In this document: positions 12,487-23,242 of the stretch, one piece after another
Layout: each line of letters opens with the position of its first letter
How positions within the stretch are numbered: the first letter of the stretch is position 1
Translations under genes and position numbers: made by a program
Source of the DNA: Tupaia tana
Lineage: Eukaryota > Chordata > Mammalia > Scandentia > Tupaiidae
Assembly (NCBI GenBank): GCA_026018925.1
Contig: JAKSZU010000013.1
Coordinates: 75,939,791-76,003,790, forward strand
DNA: 64,000 nt
Direction: 5' to 3'
Notes under the pieces: model-generated
The model's input: the letters and a program-made list of their open reading frames with translations, nothing else
Told to the model about the DNA's origin: nothing
Databases searched by the model: none

Positions 12487-12575
12487 GAAGACAGGGACTT
12501 ACTCTGTTGTTGTCCTATAGCCTCATCCTCCCAGGTAGCAGGGCTAAAGGTGAGTGCCACCACACTCGGCTTTCT
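12487..12575 (-). repeat. 7SL-derived (Alu/FLAM-like) SINE monomer fragment
   Basis: The minus-strand Alu-like order is clear: GACAGGGACTTACTCTGTTG, then CCTCATCCTCCCAGGTAGCA, GGGCTAAAGGTGAGTGCCAC and CACACTCGGC. Only one monomer is visible, with high divergence. 7SL-derived SINEs are known from Euarchontoglires, which helps place the host. Confidence 0.65.
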
Positions 12576-12617
12576 GAGTGGACCTCCCATGTGGCCTCAG
12601 TCTGTAAAGAGCAGCTT

Positions 12618-12995
12618 GGCCATGAATTTAATTTTTTCTTTTTCTATTTTTTTTCTCTTCCTTTCTTTTTCTTCCTTTCTTTCTCTTTCTTTTCTTTCTT
12701 CCTTCCTTTCTTCCTTTTTATTTCTTTCTTCTTTCTTTCCTTCCTTCCTTCCTTCCTTCCTTCCTTCCTTCCTTCCTTTCTTTCTTCCTTTCTTTCTTTC
12801 CTTTCCTTCTTTCTTTCTTTCTTTCTTTCCTTCCTTCCTTCTTTCTTTCCCTTTCTTTCTTTCTTTCTTTCTTTCTTTATTTCTTTCCTTCCTTCCTTCC
12901 CTCCCTCCCTCCCTCCCTCCCTCCCTCCCTCCCTCCTTCCTTCCTTCCTTCCTTCCTTCCTTCCTTCCTTCTTTTCTTTCTTTCTTTCTTTTTCT

Positions 12996-13026
<31 letters not shown>

Positions 13027-13104
13027 CTCTCACTCTCTCTCTTTCTCTTTTTCTTTTTCTATTTTTCTTTCTCTCTCACTCTCTGTCTCTTTCTTTCTTC
13101 TTTC
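12618..13104. repeat. Homopyrimidine microsatellite, (TTCC)n/(TTTC)n/(TCCC)n
   Basis: About 490 bp of almost pure C/T on the plus strand, with blocks of TTCC, TTTC and CCCT units. It yields long artefactual ORFs (poly-Ser/Phe/Leu on plus, poly-Lys/Arg/Glu on minus) that should not be called genes. It grows out of the CT-rich section of the SINE that follows. Confidence 0.95.
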
Positions 13105-13334
13105 TTTTTTGTCAGAAGATACATGTGCTTACCATTAGAGAAATAGAGTGAGAAAGAGAGGGAGAAATCACCCCCAATGGCGCACGATTACACTGCAATC
13201 CCTTTTATATGTTCCCATACTATCAGGATTTCAGGCACGCATACACATGCATCTGGCATGGAGACAGGGCTTGACTTCACTATCTTCCATGTGGGATTTG
13301 GTTTCCTTAATCACTAGGCCCTGAAGCCAGCCAC
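13105..13334 (-). repeat. tRNA-derived SINE, long form, old
   Basis: Its GA-rich section, AATCACCCCCAATGG, CACTGCAATCCC, CAGGATTTCAGGCACGC, TGGCATGG and a head complement ending CCTGAAGCCAGCC are recognisable. It lies directly after the pyrimidine tract. Confidence 0.7.
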
Positions 13335-13372
13335 AGAGTTTTGTTTAACTACACAAAACTAACAACTATAAT

Positions 13373-13614
13373 GTGTAGTGTGGTCTGAGTATTTGTCTCA
13401 ACCAAAATGCATGTTGAAATTTAATTGCCATTGTAACAGTATTAAGAGATGTGACCTGTGGCAGATTAAGTCATGAGGACTCTTCCCCATGGATAGGTAT
13501 AAAACTGTTAAAATAGGGTGAGTTTAGCCCTCTTCTTCCTTTTTGCCCTCTGTCTTTGACCATGTTAAGACAGGCATGCCCCTCTCCAGAACACATAGCA
13601 AAAGGACCTTCACT
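13373..13614 (+). mobile_element. MaLR (MST/THE1-like) LTR, 5' part, split by a SINE
   Basis: Plus-strand order: TGTGGTCTGAGTATTTGTCTC, CAACCAAAATGCATG, TTGAAATTTAATTGCC, AGTATTAAGAGATG, TAAGTCATGAGGACTC, CCCCATGGATAGG. A short continuation follows the SINE at 13781-13810. No internal region of the element is present. Confidence 0.7.
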
Positions 13615-13780
13615 GGTGGGCCAGCAGGTGGTCTGGTGGTTAAGAGCACTGGACTCCCACATGGCTGACCGTAGTTCAAATCCTGAACCTGGGGCTTGCT
13701 TTCTCCCTTTCTCTCTCTCTCACTCTGATCAAATTAAAATAAATAAATAAAGTTAAGTAAAATAATTATTTTTAAAAAGA
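13615..13780 (+). repeat. tRNA-derived SINE, short form, inserted in LTR
   Basis: The head GGTGGGCCAGCAGGTGGTCT is followed by a B-box-like GTTCAAATCC, GGCTTGCTTTCTCCC, CT-rich tract, GATCAAATTAAAAT and an (AAAT) tail. TSDs GACCTTCACT (13605-13614) and GACCCTCACT (13781-13790) show that it interrupts the LTR. Confidence 0.85.
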
Positions 13781-13887
13781 GACCCTCACTGGGCCATATT
13801 CAGTGATATATAGTTAATATCACTACTTGGGAGGCTGAAAGACACAGGAGAAGTCTGGATTTAGCTCCCAAGCAAACCTGAATATGT

Positions 13888-13975
13888 GGGCTCAGTTGTA
13901 CGTACCCGTTATCCTAGCTAATTGTGAAGCTGGGTCAGGAGCATCGTGATAAAACAAGATACTATCAAAAATATG
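13888..13975 (+). repeat. 7SL-derived SINE monomer, decayed
   Basis: GGGCTCAGTTGTACGTACCC, TTATCCTAGCTAATTGTGAA, GCTGGGTCAGGAGCATCG and AAAACAAGATACTATC parallel the Alu/B1 left arm (GGCTCA, CCTGTAATCCCAGCTA, GGCAGGAGGATCG, AAGACTCTGTC). Moderate divergence. Confidence 0.6.
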
Positions 13976-14007
13976 TCTCTGAAGATATGCAAGAAAACAG
14001 ACACAAG

Positions 14008-14250
14008 CCTGGCTACTTTGGTACCATAGTGATGTAAGTGCCCTGCAAGGGTGGAAGCCATATGGCTAATCATGGGCTTGGATCCCAGGGTTGGCTTTGA
14101 AATTTGCTGGGCATTCATGTGAGTGCCTAGGATCCTGAGGAGCTGGAAGGAATGGGATCATGGAGTGATGGGACCCTGTCAAGAGTCTCTCTCTTTCTAT
14201 CTCTGTTTCTGTCTCTCACATGTGCACATGCTCTTAATCATAAAACATGA
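14008..14250 (+). repeat. tRNA-derived SINE, long form, decayed
   Basis: The head region is poor. The body (AATTTGCTGGGCATTCATG, GCCTAGGATCCTGAGG, GGAATGGGATCATGG) and the TCTCTC tract with an ACATGTGCACATGC end follow the long-form order. Confidence 0.6.
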
Positions 14251-14398
14251 TGACAGCATAAAACATAGACATAGGTGAATGTGGTATTGGATGAAATATC
14301 TTATGCCTATTTGGTTTATAGTGTAGTTCAAGTCTCTTATTTCCTTGCCAGCCTTATTCCTAGAGTTATTCTATACATTATTGAAAGTCTATGTTGGG

Positions 14399-14678
14399 AC
14401 CAGCAGTTAGCATAATGGCTATGTTGCTGGACTCCCATGTAGTCCACCATGGTTCGATTCCCGGACTCGGTGGCATAAACTCACGCCGGGCACATGTGCG
14501 TGCATGCCCAAGATCCCGAGAGAAGAATGGAGGAGAAGGGATTGCGGTGTGGCCATCCCCCCTGGGGGAGGGGGGTGATTTCTCGCTTTCTGTCTCTCTG
14601 TCTCTCTCTGTCTCTCTGGCGAGCGCACATGCCCTGTAGCATAAAACCTGTACCCTGTAGCAAAAAAAAAAAAAAAAA
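14399..14678 (+). repeat. tRNA-derived SINE, long form, nested next to an older SINE
   Basis: A CpG-retaining, young copy with an 18-A tail (14661-14678). Its perfect 16-bp TSD (GAAAGTCTATGTTGGG, 14383-14398 and 14679-14694) includes the first GGG of the next SINE. It therefore inserted at the very head of that older copy. Confidence 0.92.
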
Positions 14679-14691
14679 GAAAGTCTATGTT

Positions 14692-14968
14692 GGGCCAACA
14701 AGTAGCGTGGAGGTTAAGGTGACTGGTGACTGTATCACACATGGCCAGCTGTATGGTTTGAGTCCAGGACCTGGCAGCTTGAAAATCATGCTGGGTGCAT
14801 GTGGTATGTGTCCAAAATCCTAAGAGGGGAATGGAGGAGAAAGGACTGTGGTGTGGAAATCCTCCTTTCTTCCCAGGGGGTGAGTTCTCAATTTCTCTCT
14901 CACCCCTCCTTAGCAAGCACATGCACCATATAGCAAAACTAAAAAGATAAAATAAAAAAAAAATAATA
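14692..14968 (+). repeat. tRNA-derived SINE, long form, older host of an insertion
   Basis: The head GGGCCAACAAGTAGCGTGG and body (GACCTGGCAGCTTGAAAATC, GTGTCCAAAATCCTAAG) end in an (AAAT)-rich tail. It is more diverged than the upstream copy that inserted at its head. Confidence 0.85.
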
Positions 14969-15155
14969 AAAAAACTCTATGGTAACCTTTACAAACATTA
15001 TTGTTGAATTGTCTGTTTTCCCTTCAATTCTATCATTTTTTTCCTCATATATTTTACTCATATCTCTTAGCAGCATGCATATTTTCACCCTTATAAATTA
15101 CTCCTGGATTGTTCATCTCATTGAGATGGCATTTTCCTGTTTGTTTGGTTGTTTT

Positions 15156-15405
15156 TCTTTTTTTTTTTTTTTTTTTTTGGAGAGGTTTTTTGCTATACCA
15201 GACAGAGACAGAGAGACAGAAAGCAAGAAATCACCCCTGGGGGGACGGCCACGCCACAATCCCTTCTCCTACATTCTCCTCTTGGGATCTTGGGCACGCA
15301 CAAACACGTGCCTGGCGTGAGTTTTAAGCCACCGGATCCAGGACGTGAACCGAGGTTGATTACATGGGAGTCCAGTGACATAGCCATTATGCTAACTGCT
15401 GGTCC
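15156..15405 (-). repeat. tRNA-derived SINE, long form (first of a tandem pair)
   Basis: It starts with a 20-T tract, then GGAGAGGTTTTTTGCTATAC, and ends AACTGCTGGTCC. A T-rich spacer separates it from a second copy in the same orientation. Confidence 0.88.
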
Positions 15406-15411
15406 TTCGTT

Positions 15412-15667
15412 TGTTTTTTTTTTTAGAGGTTTTTGCTATAGGTCACGTGCACTTGCCAGAAAGATAGAGACAGACAGGCAAAAAGTGAAAAATCACCCCC
15501 ACAGGGAATGGTCAAGCCGCATTCCCTCCTCCTCCATTCTTCTCTCGGGATCTTAGGCTTTCACACACATGCATCCGGTATGAGTTTAAGCCACCGGGTC
15601 CCGGACTTAAACCGTGGTTGACTACATGGGAGTCCAGCAACATAGCCATTATACTAACTGCTGGTCC
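15412..15667 (-). repeat. tRNA-derived SINE, long form (second of a tandem pair)
   Basis: Poly-T, GAGGTTTTTGCTATAGGTCA, CACCCCCACAGGGAATGG, CACCGGGTCCCGGAC, then AACTGCTGGTCCCCC. It has a different mutation set from the preceding copy, so the pair is two insertions (A-tail into A-tail) and not a recent duplication. Confidence 0.88.
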
Positions 15668-15879
15668 CCCTGTTTTTTTTATTTTTAATACATTTAAAAT
15701 AGTTAATTTAAATAAGTCTTTGTCCAGTAGGACCAACAACTGTGCCCCCATAGTGACATTTTCTGTGTGTAGACTACACATTTTGCGGACAGACAAAGCT
15801 ATTGAAACTTACTCAAGAAAAAAGAAAATTTGAATAAACATAAAATAAGCATCAATTTCAAACAAGTAATTGAATACTT

Positions 15880-17460
15880 TTCACAAAGAAAAGCTCAGGC
15901 CTAGGTGATTTTACTGGTTAATTCTACCAAACTTTTTAATAATGTTAAGCCTAATCCTTCATAGATACTTCTAAGAAATGCAAAAAAGAAGAAAATATTC
16001 CCCAAGCTATAACATGAGCCAGTATTACTCTGTATGAAAATCAGACATGACAAATCACATAGCATAAAAAGCTAAAGACTGATATCTAACACAAATGTAG
16101 ATGCAAAAATCCTCAATATGAGTCTAGTAGGTCAAATTCAGCAAGTAGAATGTATCCCAAGAATGAAAAGAAGATTTAAGATTTAAAAAATCAATCAATG
16201 TAACGTATCATGTTTATAAAATAAAGAATAAAATCTACATAGTCATTTCAACTGATACATGTAAAGTTCCTGACATACTCCAACACTATCTCAAAATTGA
16301 AGATAAGTCAATTTTTAAAAATGGGCAAGAAGAGATCAGAAGATGGCGTAATGGTTACATCACTGGACTCCCACGTAGTTGCATGCAGTTCATGGACCTA
16401 GTGGTTTAAAACTCACACTGGGCATGTATGCATTCATGCCCAAAAATTCTGAGAGGAAAATGGAGGAGAATGGATTGTGGCATGGCCATCTCTCCAGGGG
16501 GTGATTTCTCACTTTCTCTCTCTCTGTCTCTCTCTGTCTCTCCAGCAAGTGCACGCACCCTCTACCAAAAATCTCTCTTAAAAAAAATTTAAAAAGAATG
16601 GGCAGAAAAACTGAATAAATTTCCCTCTGAAGAAGATCTACACATGACTAATAAATACATACAAAGACACTTGCATCATTAGTTATTAGGGAAATACTAA
16701 TCCAAACCACAATGAGGTACCATTTTATTATACTTGGGTATTTAAACAAACAAAAAGTAATGATGCTGACATAAGGTTATAGCAAGGATGGAAAGAAATG
16801 AAAACTTTCATATGTCAGTGGTAGGAATATAAAATAGTACAGCCATATTGGAAAGCAAGTTTTATTTCAACATGTTAAACATAGAGATAACTAAGTGACT
16901 CAATGTCACCATTCTTATGTGTATACCTGAAAATAATGAAAATATATTCCCACACAAAAGCATGCACAAAAAAATTCATGCACTACCGTGTATAGCCAAA
17001 AAGTAAAAAAAATAAAAAATAAAATAAAAAAGACAATATTTATCAAATGATTAATGAATAAACAAAAACAGATTCCATAAAGTAGAATATTATCTGATGA
17101 TTGAAAAGAAAAACTGTACTGATACATGACACCACATTGAAGAAATCTGATGACATTATTCTAAGTGCAAGACTGAAGTCACAAAAATTGTGTCCTCCTT
17201 AATTCCATTTATAATAAATATATTAAAAAAGAAAACAGAAAAAAGTATAGAGTCAGAAAATAGGTAGATATTTGTCTGAGGTAAGTGTGGGATGGAAAAA
17301 GAGGGATAACTTCTAATGGGTTCCTTTAGGGATAGTGAAAAAATTCCAAGCTTAAATAGGTGTGATGACACCACTGTGAATGTATTCTACATCTTTAAGA
17401 TAATATTTTATGAAATTATGATATGTGCATTATATCTTAAATAGCTGTTAATTAAAACCA
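15880..17460 (+). mobile_element. Old L1 fragment: ORF2 RT region to 3' UTR
   Basis: ORF2-derived order: CACAAAGAAAAGCTCAGGCC, GGTTAATTCTACCAAAC, AAAATCCTCAATATGAG, AAAATGGGCAAGAA, CCACAATGAGGTACCA, TTCATGCACTACCGTGTATA. There are internal deletions and many stops. A SINE splits it at 16342. Confidence 0.8.
16342..16594 (+). repeat. tRNA-derived SINE, long form, inside old L1
   Basis: AGATGGCGTAATGGTTACATC head, GTGGTTTAAAACTCACAC, GAGGAAAATGGAGGAGAATGG, CTCCAGGGGGTGATTTCTC, CT-rich tract, AAAAATCTC end. The flanks AAAAATGGGCAAGAA and AAAAAGAATGGGCAG look like a worn TSD. Confidence 0.85.
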
Positions 17461-19404
17461 AGTAATCTGAAATGGAAAAATATAAAAAAATAAATCATTA
17501 TTTATTATTTTCTAATTTACATGTAAAAATTTCTGTTCCCATAAAATAATTTTCACAGAAAATTATTCATTATAGTAATTTTGAAATACTTTATTGACAA
17601 AAAGTTTAAAATTTAAGGAAGTCAACTAAATGTAATTTTATGATATTCACAAATTTAGAATTACTGTGTTTATTGAGGAAACTTATTTTTATGAATCATG
17701 ACCTACATTTCAAATTGGGTATCCCACATATATCATCAGACTTACAATGCAATTTGTCATGATTTGTATCAATATCACATTTCTGTATTAATTCATTGGT
17801 TAAAATATTTTTGTATGTACCAACAGACTCCTTTCTACTGTTTTGAATTTAATAATGTAGATTGAACTTTTAAATTGAATTTAAGTAAATCACACTGTAT
17901 GGAAGATGAATATCACCAACTACCTCTATATAAATTGACTTGATTAAATGGAAAATATTGAAGTAATACATTCCTTACAGATATTCTAAAGTAATAGTGT
18001 GAGAAATGGGAAGTGGGGTGTTTACTAAAGGTTGTCCTACTAAATACAGCTTGGTTTATATTACTCTCTTATCAATATTTATATTATATTTAAGGCTTGC
18101 TATACACACAAGATGTTTATGCATTTTGAGGCAGACCACATTTTTATTTTGGAGTATTTAATGATAAGTTGCTGTTGGCTAAATTTAATAGGTTCTTGAG
18201 AAAATGTGGTTATATCTCCAGATTCATAATATCACACTAAACCAGATTTAGCATTTTATTACAGAAAGAATGCAGTCAGGAGTCACATATCTGAGACCCC
18301 TTTGAAACAGGACAGAAAAAGCCCAGAAGTAAAATGCTGATGGGAAGAGACAATTTATTTTTCTCTGCCTGCCTGCATTTAAAATAAGGGCATATTTAAC
18401 CCAGAAAAGAACAGATGGACTATATTTATAATAGTCAGAGATAAAATGTTGTATTATTCAATTCTTCTATTAATTTATTTCTATTGCTCCCACTGCCAAA
18501 AAGTGCAGTTACACATAGGTGAATTAAATGAAAAGAGAAATGATACTCCACGTATGTGGTATATGATTTATGTAAAGCTGTTTACCACAAGTTAACTTTG
18601 AAGTATTAGTTAGTTTGAGTTTTTGCTACTGAACTTAGCCTCAGGGTAGAACATAGCATTAGATTTTAATATATTTATAATTTTTGCTATGGTACATTGA
18701 TTGTCAAAAAGAAGGTCTGCTAAATGTCACCTCCAGAATGTCTTTGAAATAGTAGTGTTGTATGTATCAAACCAATAAGCTAGAGAGAAGTGACTGAGAT
18801 ATATGAGACATAAATCATTAAGAATATAATTATTTATGTCTAAGAATGAGTAGACTAAATTATTCTCCTTTGAAATGTATTCATAAGGTGTCTTTCTTTT
18901 TTAAGATTGCTAGATTAAAATAAACAAGTAGTAGAAATGAATCTGTTTTGAAAAACTCCTCTTTGTTTCCTGTACTGGGCTGTAAAATCTAATTTGTGTT
19001 TGTTTTGATTATTTCCATGTCTCCATCACTTAAAATAATGTCAGTGACATTAAAGGGCCCTTCATACCACAATAATAAATACTGGTCTAGTAGAAATCAT
19101 CTATTCCACACTTAGGTTTTTAAAACCAAATAAAGGTAAAATGAGCTATAGATGAAGAAAAAAATAAAATGGTCTGCATGTACAAACCATATGTAGTAAG
19201 GTTACCTATCATAAATCAAATGCATATGTAGGTAAAAGTAATCATTCCAACTTGACCATTGTCACTCTAATTTGTGAGATGGAAACTTGTATTACCAAAA
19301 CTGATTGTTCTCAGGTCACAACCTTAGCTAGTCAGGCAAATACACAAACAAATTCAATTCAATCAGCAGTTTAGTGGTTTTGCATAAATGAAATGATAAA
19401 TTAA
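17461..19404. other. AT-rich unique sequence
   Basis: Nearly 2 kb without a recognisable repeat. No ORF longer than about 70 codons is worth noting. This is one of the longest repeat-free stretches in the window. Confidence 0.4.
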
Positions 19405-19405
19405 G

Positions 19406-19647
19406 GGCAGTCCATGGCTTGGAAGTTAAGGCAGCTGGCTCCCACACGGTCGACTGCACAATTAGAGTCCCAGACCCCGGACTTATAAAACCATGCTGGG
19501 TGCAAAAGAAGAAAGAAATGGAGAAGAGATGGCAGTGTGACCACGCTTTATTGTGGGAATGAAGGGAGTGCTTTCTTACTCCCCCCCCCCTCTCTCTATC
19601 TCTCCTCCTATCTGGTGGGTACACATTTCCTTTATCAATTTTTTTTC
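19406..19647 (+). repeat. tRNA-derived SINE, long form, with C-run
   Basis: GGCAGTCCATGGCTTGGAAG head, GAGTCCCAGACCCCGG, AACCATGCTGGGTGC, GGCAGTGTGACCACGC, a C10 run and CT-rich tract. Flanking AAATGATAAATTAAG and AAATGACAAATTG resemble a TSD. Confidence 0.75.
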
Positions 19648-20013
19648 AAATGACAAATTGTCTGGATTTTTATTGTCCCTTTCTTCACCTGATTGTTTTA
19701 TCATCCATGAGCTTGGCAACTGGAAAGCTCATCACCAGAGAAGTCCTCTTTACGTTAAGATAGCACTTTTCTGAATCTATGACCTATGCCACTCCTCAGC
19801 ATACTCTCCAACTACCTCCTGTGCACATCTCACTCACAATGTCCTTGACACATCAGGTGAAGTATACTGCAGACCACCATCCTTCTACTCAATGTGCCAT
19901 GGGAGCCAGGAAGGTGTCTTACTAAATTCTACGAGAAGTATTTTCAAAGTATAAGTTAATTAGTTGTATAATCCTGAAAAAGATTTACTCTATGTTATGA
20001 AGAATAATATAAA

Positions 20014-20067
20014 AGATACAGGCTCAATATATGCACCATAAGATACAGGCTCAATATATGCACCATA
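20014..20067. repeat. Exact 27-bp tandem duplication
   Basis: Two identical head-to-tail copies (20014-20040 and 20041-20067) of a unit starting AGATACAGGCTCAATATATG. There is no further copy and no element nearby. Confidence 0.95.
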
Positions 20068-20225
20068 AGAATTCTCCTGAAATCACTCAATGTAAGATCA
20101 ATTTCAGCTTGAAAAGAGGGTGACTCTCCCCATAGTCAATGCTGGCTAAAGATTAAAATCCTGTGAAGAACTGAGTTCCCCGTCACTGAAGAGGTTCGAG
20201 TAGCTGATTGACATGTACTGCGAAG

Positions 20226-20488
20226 GGACCAGCAGTTAGCATAATGGCTATGTCACTGGACTCCCATGTAGTCAACTACATTTCGAGTCCCGACCCCGTG
20301 GCTTAAACTCACATGGGCGCGTATGCATGCGTGCCCAAGATCCCGAGAGGAGAATGGAGGAGAAGGGATTGCTGAGTGACCATCCCCCCGGGGGGGTGAT
20401 TTCTTGATTTCTGTCTCTCTGTGTCTCTCTGTCTTTCTGGTGAGCGGACGCGCCCTATAGGATAAAACCTCTTAAAAAAAACCAAAAT
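20226..20488 (+). repeat. tRNA-derived SINE, long form, with TSD
   Basis: A young copy beginning GGGACCAGCAGTTAGCATAA. The 17-bp TSD TGACATGTACTG(C/A)GAAG, at 20209-20225 and 20489-20505, differs at one base. Confidence 0.92.
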
Positions 20489-20571
20489 GACATGTACTGA
20501 GAAGACTGAACCACTGAATGAGTGCTTTGACTTGATACTCAAACATTTTTACTGCAAAAGTGAAATTCTGT

Positions 20572-20734
20572 GATCTTCAGTTAGCATAATGGCTATGTCG
20601 CCGTACTCCCATGTAGAAGGGATTGAGGCATGGCCATCGCCCCTGGGGGGTGATTTCTCTCTTTTTGTCTCTCTGTCTCTGTCTTTCTGGTGAGCATACA
20701 CACCCTTTAGCAAAAACCTCTCCAAAAAAAAAAG
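20572..20734 (+). repeat. tRNA-derived SINE, long form, internal deletion
   Basis: The head (CAGTTAGCATAATGGCTATG) runs to CCCATGTAG and then jumps directly to AAGGGATTGAGGCATGGCC. About 100 bp, including the B box, is missing. The tail AAAAACCTCTCC plus A10 is intact. Confidence 0.85.
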
Positions 20735-20814
20735 AATACCACCGCACATTGGGGTTATGGCACTAAGTCCTATACTTACAGAGCGTTAGTGGTGATAACA
20801 AGTAAAAACAGCAA

Positions 20815-21048
20815 ATGATGATTATAAACAATTTTGAGGGTACAAAGAGATTTTATGTAATGTTTAGCTACCAAACGCACTCTGCATGAGAATTGTTATT
20901 ACTATAATGCTTATTAAGGTTAAGGAAACTGATGCTCAATGAAGTTGACTGGCTTGGAGATAATTATCTAATAAAAGGTGAATATGGGTCATGATACAAA
21001 ATTTGGTCTTTCCGAGTCTCTTGTCTGTACTACTGCAGGATTAAGACC
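20815..21048 (+). repeat. MIR
   Basis: MIR core and 3' order: GAGAATTGTTATTACTATAA, GGTTAAGGAAACTGATGCTC, TTGACTGGCTTGGAGATAAT, ATAAAAGGTGAATATGG. Typical ancient mammalian divergence. Confidence 0.6.
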
Positions 21049-21088
21049 AAGGACAGGTAATTTTTCTTGGAGCATCTTTTTTCTGTTT

Positions 21089-21122
<34 letters not shown>

Positions 21123-21700
21123 CTTAAAAATGTAGGAAGAATTTTAAAATCAATGAGAATCTATATGAAAGTATTCTAATATCACACCTTGATTTTGTTT
21201 CCTTAAAAGTTCCATGCTATATGACAATTCCTGGCATTAGCATTAAAGCAAGCTCCTGGGGGAAACAGCAACCTGTTTATGGTGACATAATGTGCCATGA
21301 CATCATGCCCCGATCAGAATCCATCTCTAAAAGGGTCGGTCTCACTTGTGAAGACCTTCAGGGAAACCAAGAGAGCGGGAACTGCTGATCTGCCTGTTTT
21401 GCCTTGGTCACACTTATCATCTAAATTAGTAATGCAGGGTCATTTCAAATGTGCTGCTTCAGGGCTTCCTGTGGATCAGAGTTGTTACACTTTTTATGAA
21501 TCTCATTTTGTAGTGAGCTGGTTGGCACCATCCAGTGCCAGCTATTCAGCAAGTGAACCAGTGAGACAACAGAGACACTCAGTTGTGTAACTTCTCACAA
21601 GATCAGGAGAACTAAGCTATCTTTATCTATCATTTTTCCCATCTTCATTCTATCACCATCCCATTCTTCAATGTCATGCAGAAAGAATTTGCTTTTTGTT
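21049..21700. other. Unique sequence with poly-T and a less AT-rich block
   Basis: Positions 21089-21120 are a T32 tract. Positions 21240-21600 look less AT-rich than the surroundings and carry a 97-codon plus-strand ORF (21297-21590), but I recognise no domain and see no splice or promoter evidence. It could be a conserved non-coding element or plain unique DNA. Confidence 0.3.
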
Positions 21701-21711
21701 TTGTTTCGGTA

Positions 21712-21943
21712 TTTTTTGGCTTTTGCCTTAGGCTGAGTATATTTGACAGAGAGACTGTCAAAGGGAAAATGAGAAATCACCCACCCCACCCCTACCTCAA
21801 ACTCTTCTCCATTCTCCTCTTGGGATTTTGAGTACACACGTACACACACCTAGTGTGATTTCAAGCCCCAGGTCCAGCAACTCAAACTGCAGTCTACCAT
21901 GTGGGAGTCCAGCACCTTAACTACCACACCACCTGCTGGCCCC
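21712..21943 (-). repeat. tRNA-derived SINE, long form, old
   Basis: GGCTTTTGCCTTAGGCTGAG, AATGAGAAATCACCCACCC, TTCTCCATTCTCCTCTTGGG, CCCCAGGTCCAGCAACTC, and a head complement ending CCACCTGCTGGCCCC. Confidence 0.85.
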
Positions 21944-22825
21944 AAAGATTTTTTTTTAACATAAAAATATCGATTTTCAGTCTCTTTAAATATGAAAACA
22001 TTATTCGTTTATTTTTGTTTATTTTTCCATATTAGAGAACTGAAATGCAAAGATACCCTTCTTGCCTTGTTGGGGTGCTTTTTCTGTCTGAACTTAAGGA
22101 AAGTAAAGTTCTGTGAAACTCTGAACTTAATGGGCTAACAGGTGGATTATAAAAGAAACAAGAGGACAACAGGGCTATGATGATTGTTTAGTAGTTTTTA
22201 TTTTTTTGTTTTGTTTTTCTTCCTGGACATAGACAGTTAATGTGGCTATGAAAACCATGAACTCACTAGGTTGGCATCTCGGGTTTCAAATGCAGTAGCA
22301 AAAACCTGAAGGCCCAGGAGCTCATGCTGGGTAGATTGTCCTAGGATTATACTGGAAGAGTCTACCTTGTAAAGAAACAAGGCAAAAGGAATGGTTAAAA
22401 TTTTCTGAAGACATGAAAAAGATAAATCTTTTTGCTCCAGCCCAGCATTGAGTAAAGAAAGAAAAATTTCCATTTCCTGTGTTCAGTTGAACTCTTTTCT
22501 GTCTCAAGAAAACATGACTTCATTAGTGGTGACAATTCACCTACAGATACTTTACATACACAATTCTGTCACAATGTTCCTGATATCTGAGAGAGAGCCT
22601 GGAGCTCTTGGAAAGCCTGATGAAATGTCCAAACATATGTCTCTGGAATATTTAATCTAACAAACTGGCGACTCCGAGTATAGGACAATCGTTAGTGACA
22701 CCTGAGCTATATACACATTAAAGTTATATAATTATACATGAAAATAGCAAGAAAATGGTTCATCCGTATTTTATCAACTAAAGAATGTAAGGATCTGGGA
22801 CTCATAATATTTACAGGCATCCATT
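21944..22825. other. Unique-looking sequence
   Basis: No confident feature. Positions 22225-22300 weakly echo the SINE head (GTTAATGTGGCTATG, CTCGGGTTTCAAATGC, TAGCAAAAACCTG) and may be a mosaic remnant. Confidence 0.3.
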
Positions 22826-23242
22826 CTATTAATTCACTCAAAACCAAGTATTTAGTCCCTACTTAATGCCAGGCCCTTTTGTAGGCTCTATGGATGTTGA
22901 ATGAAAGAGATGTAGAAGCTATTGTAGGTTCACAGACGGATGAGTCAGTAAGACACACAAGGTGCCTGAACTGGCAGTATCAACTTCCAAGTGTCTTGAG
23001 AGAAAATAAACAACATAATTCAGAGAATACCATAAAGAAGTAAGACAGGATGATTATTATATAGAGATACCAGGTAAAGAGAATGAGCTATTTTACTTTG
23101 GTTGTCTCATTCAGGAAGGGATATTTTAATGGCGGCCTAGAAATCAAGACGTCTTTTGTCGTTAGTATCAGAACATTTCTGACCAAGTAACCAGTGAATC
23201 CAAATCAGGCACAGGTTTGGCATGTTTAAGAAAAAGAAAGGG

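Noticed and set aside
12487-12575. A primate Alu insertion, which would fix the host as a primate
   Set aside because: The 7SL fragments are monomeric or worn and no canonical dimeric Alu occurs in 64 kb, whereas a non-primate-type tRNA-SINE dominates.
12451-13151. Plus-strand ORFs of 214-231 codons and a 129-codon minus ORF rich in Ser/Phe/Leu or Lys/Arg/Glu
   Set aside because: They are direct translations of the homopyrimidine/homopurine microsatellite, with no gene structure.
14378-15556. Many 60-167 codon ORFs containing repeated motifs such as GDGHAAIPSPPFSS or PERRMEEKGLRCGHP
   Set aside because: The same peptides recur at every SINE on both strands. They are translations of the SINE body and not a protein family.
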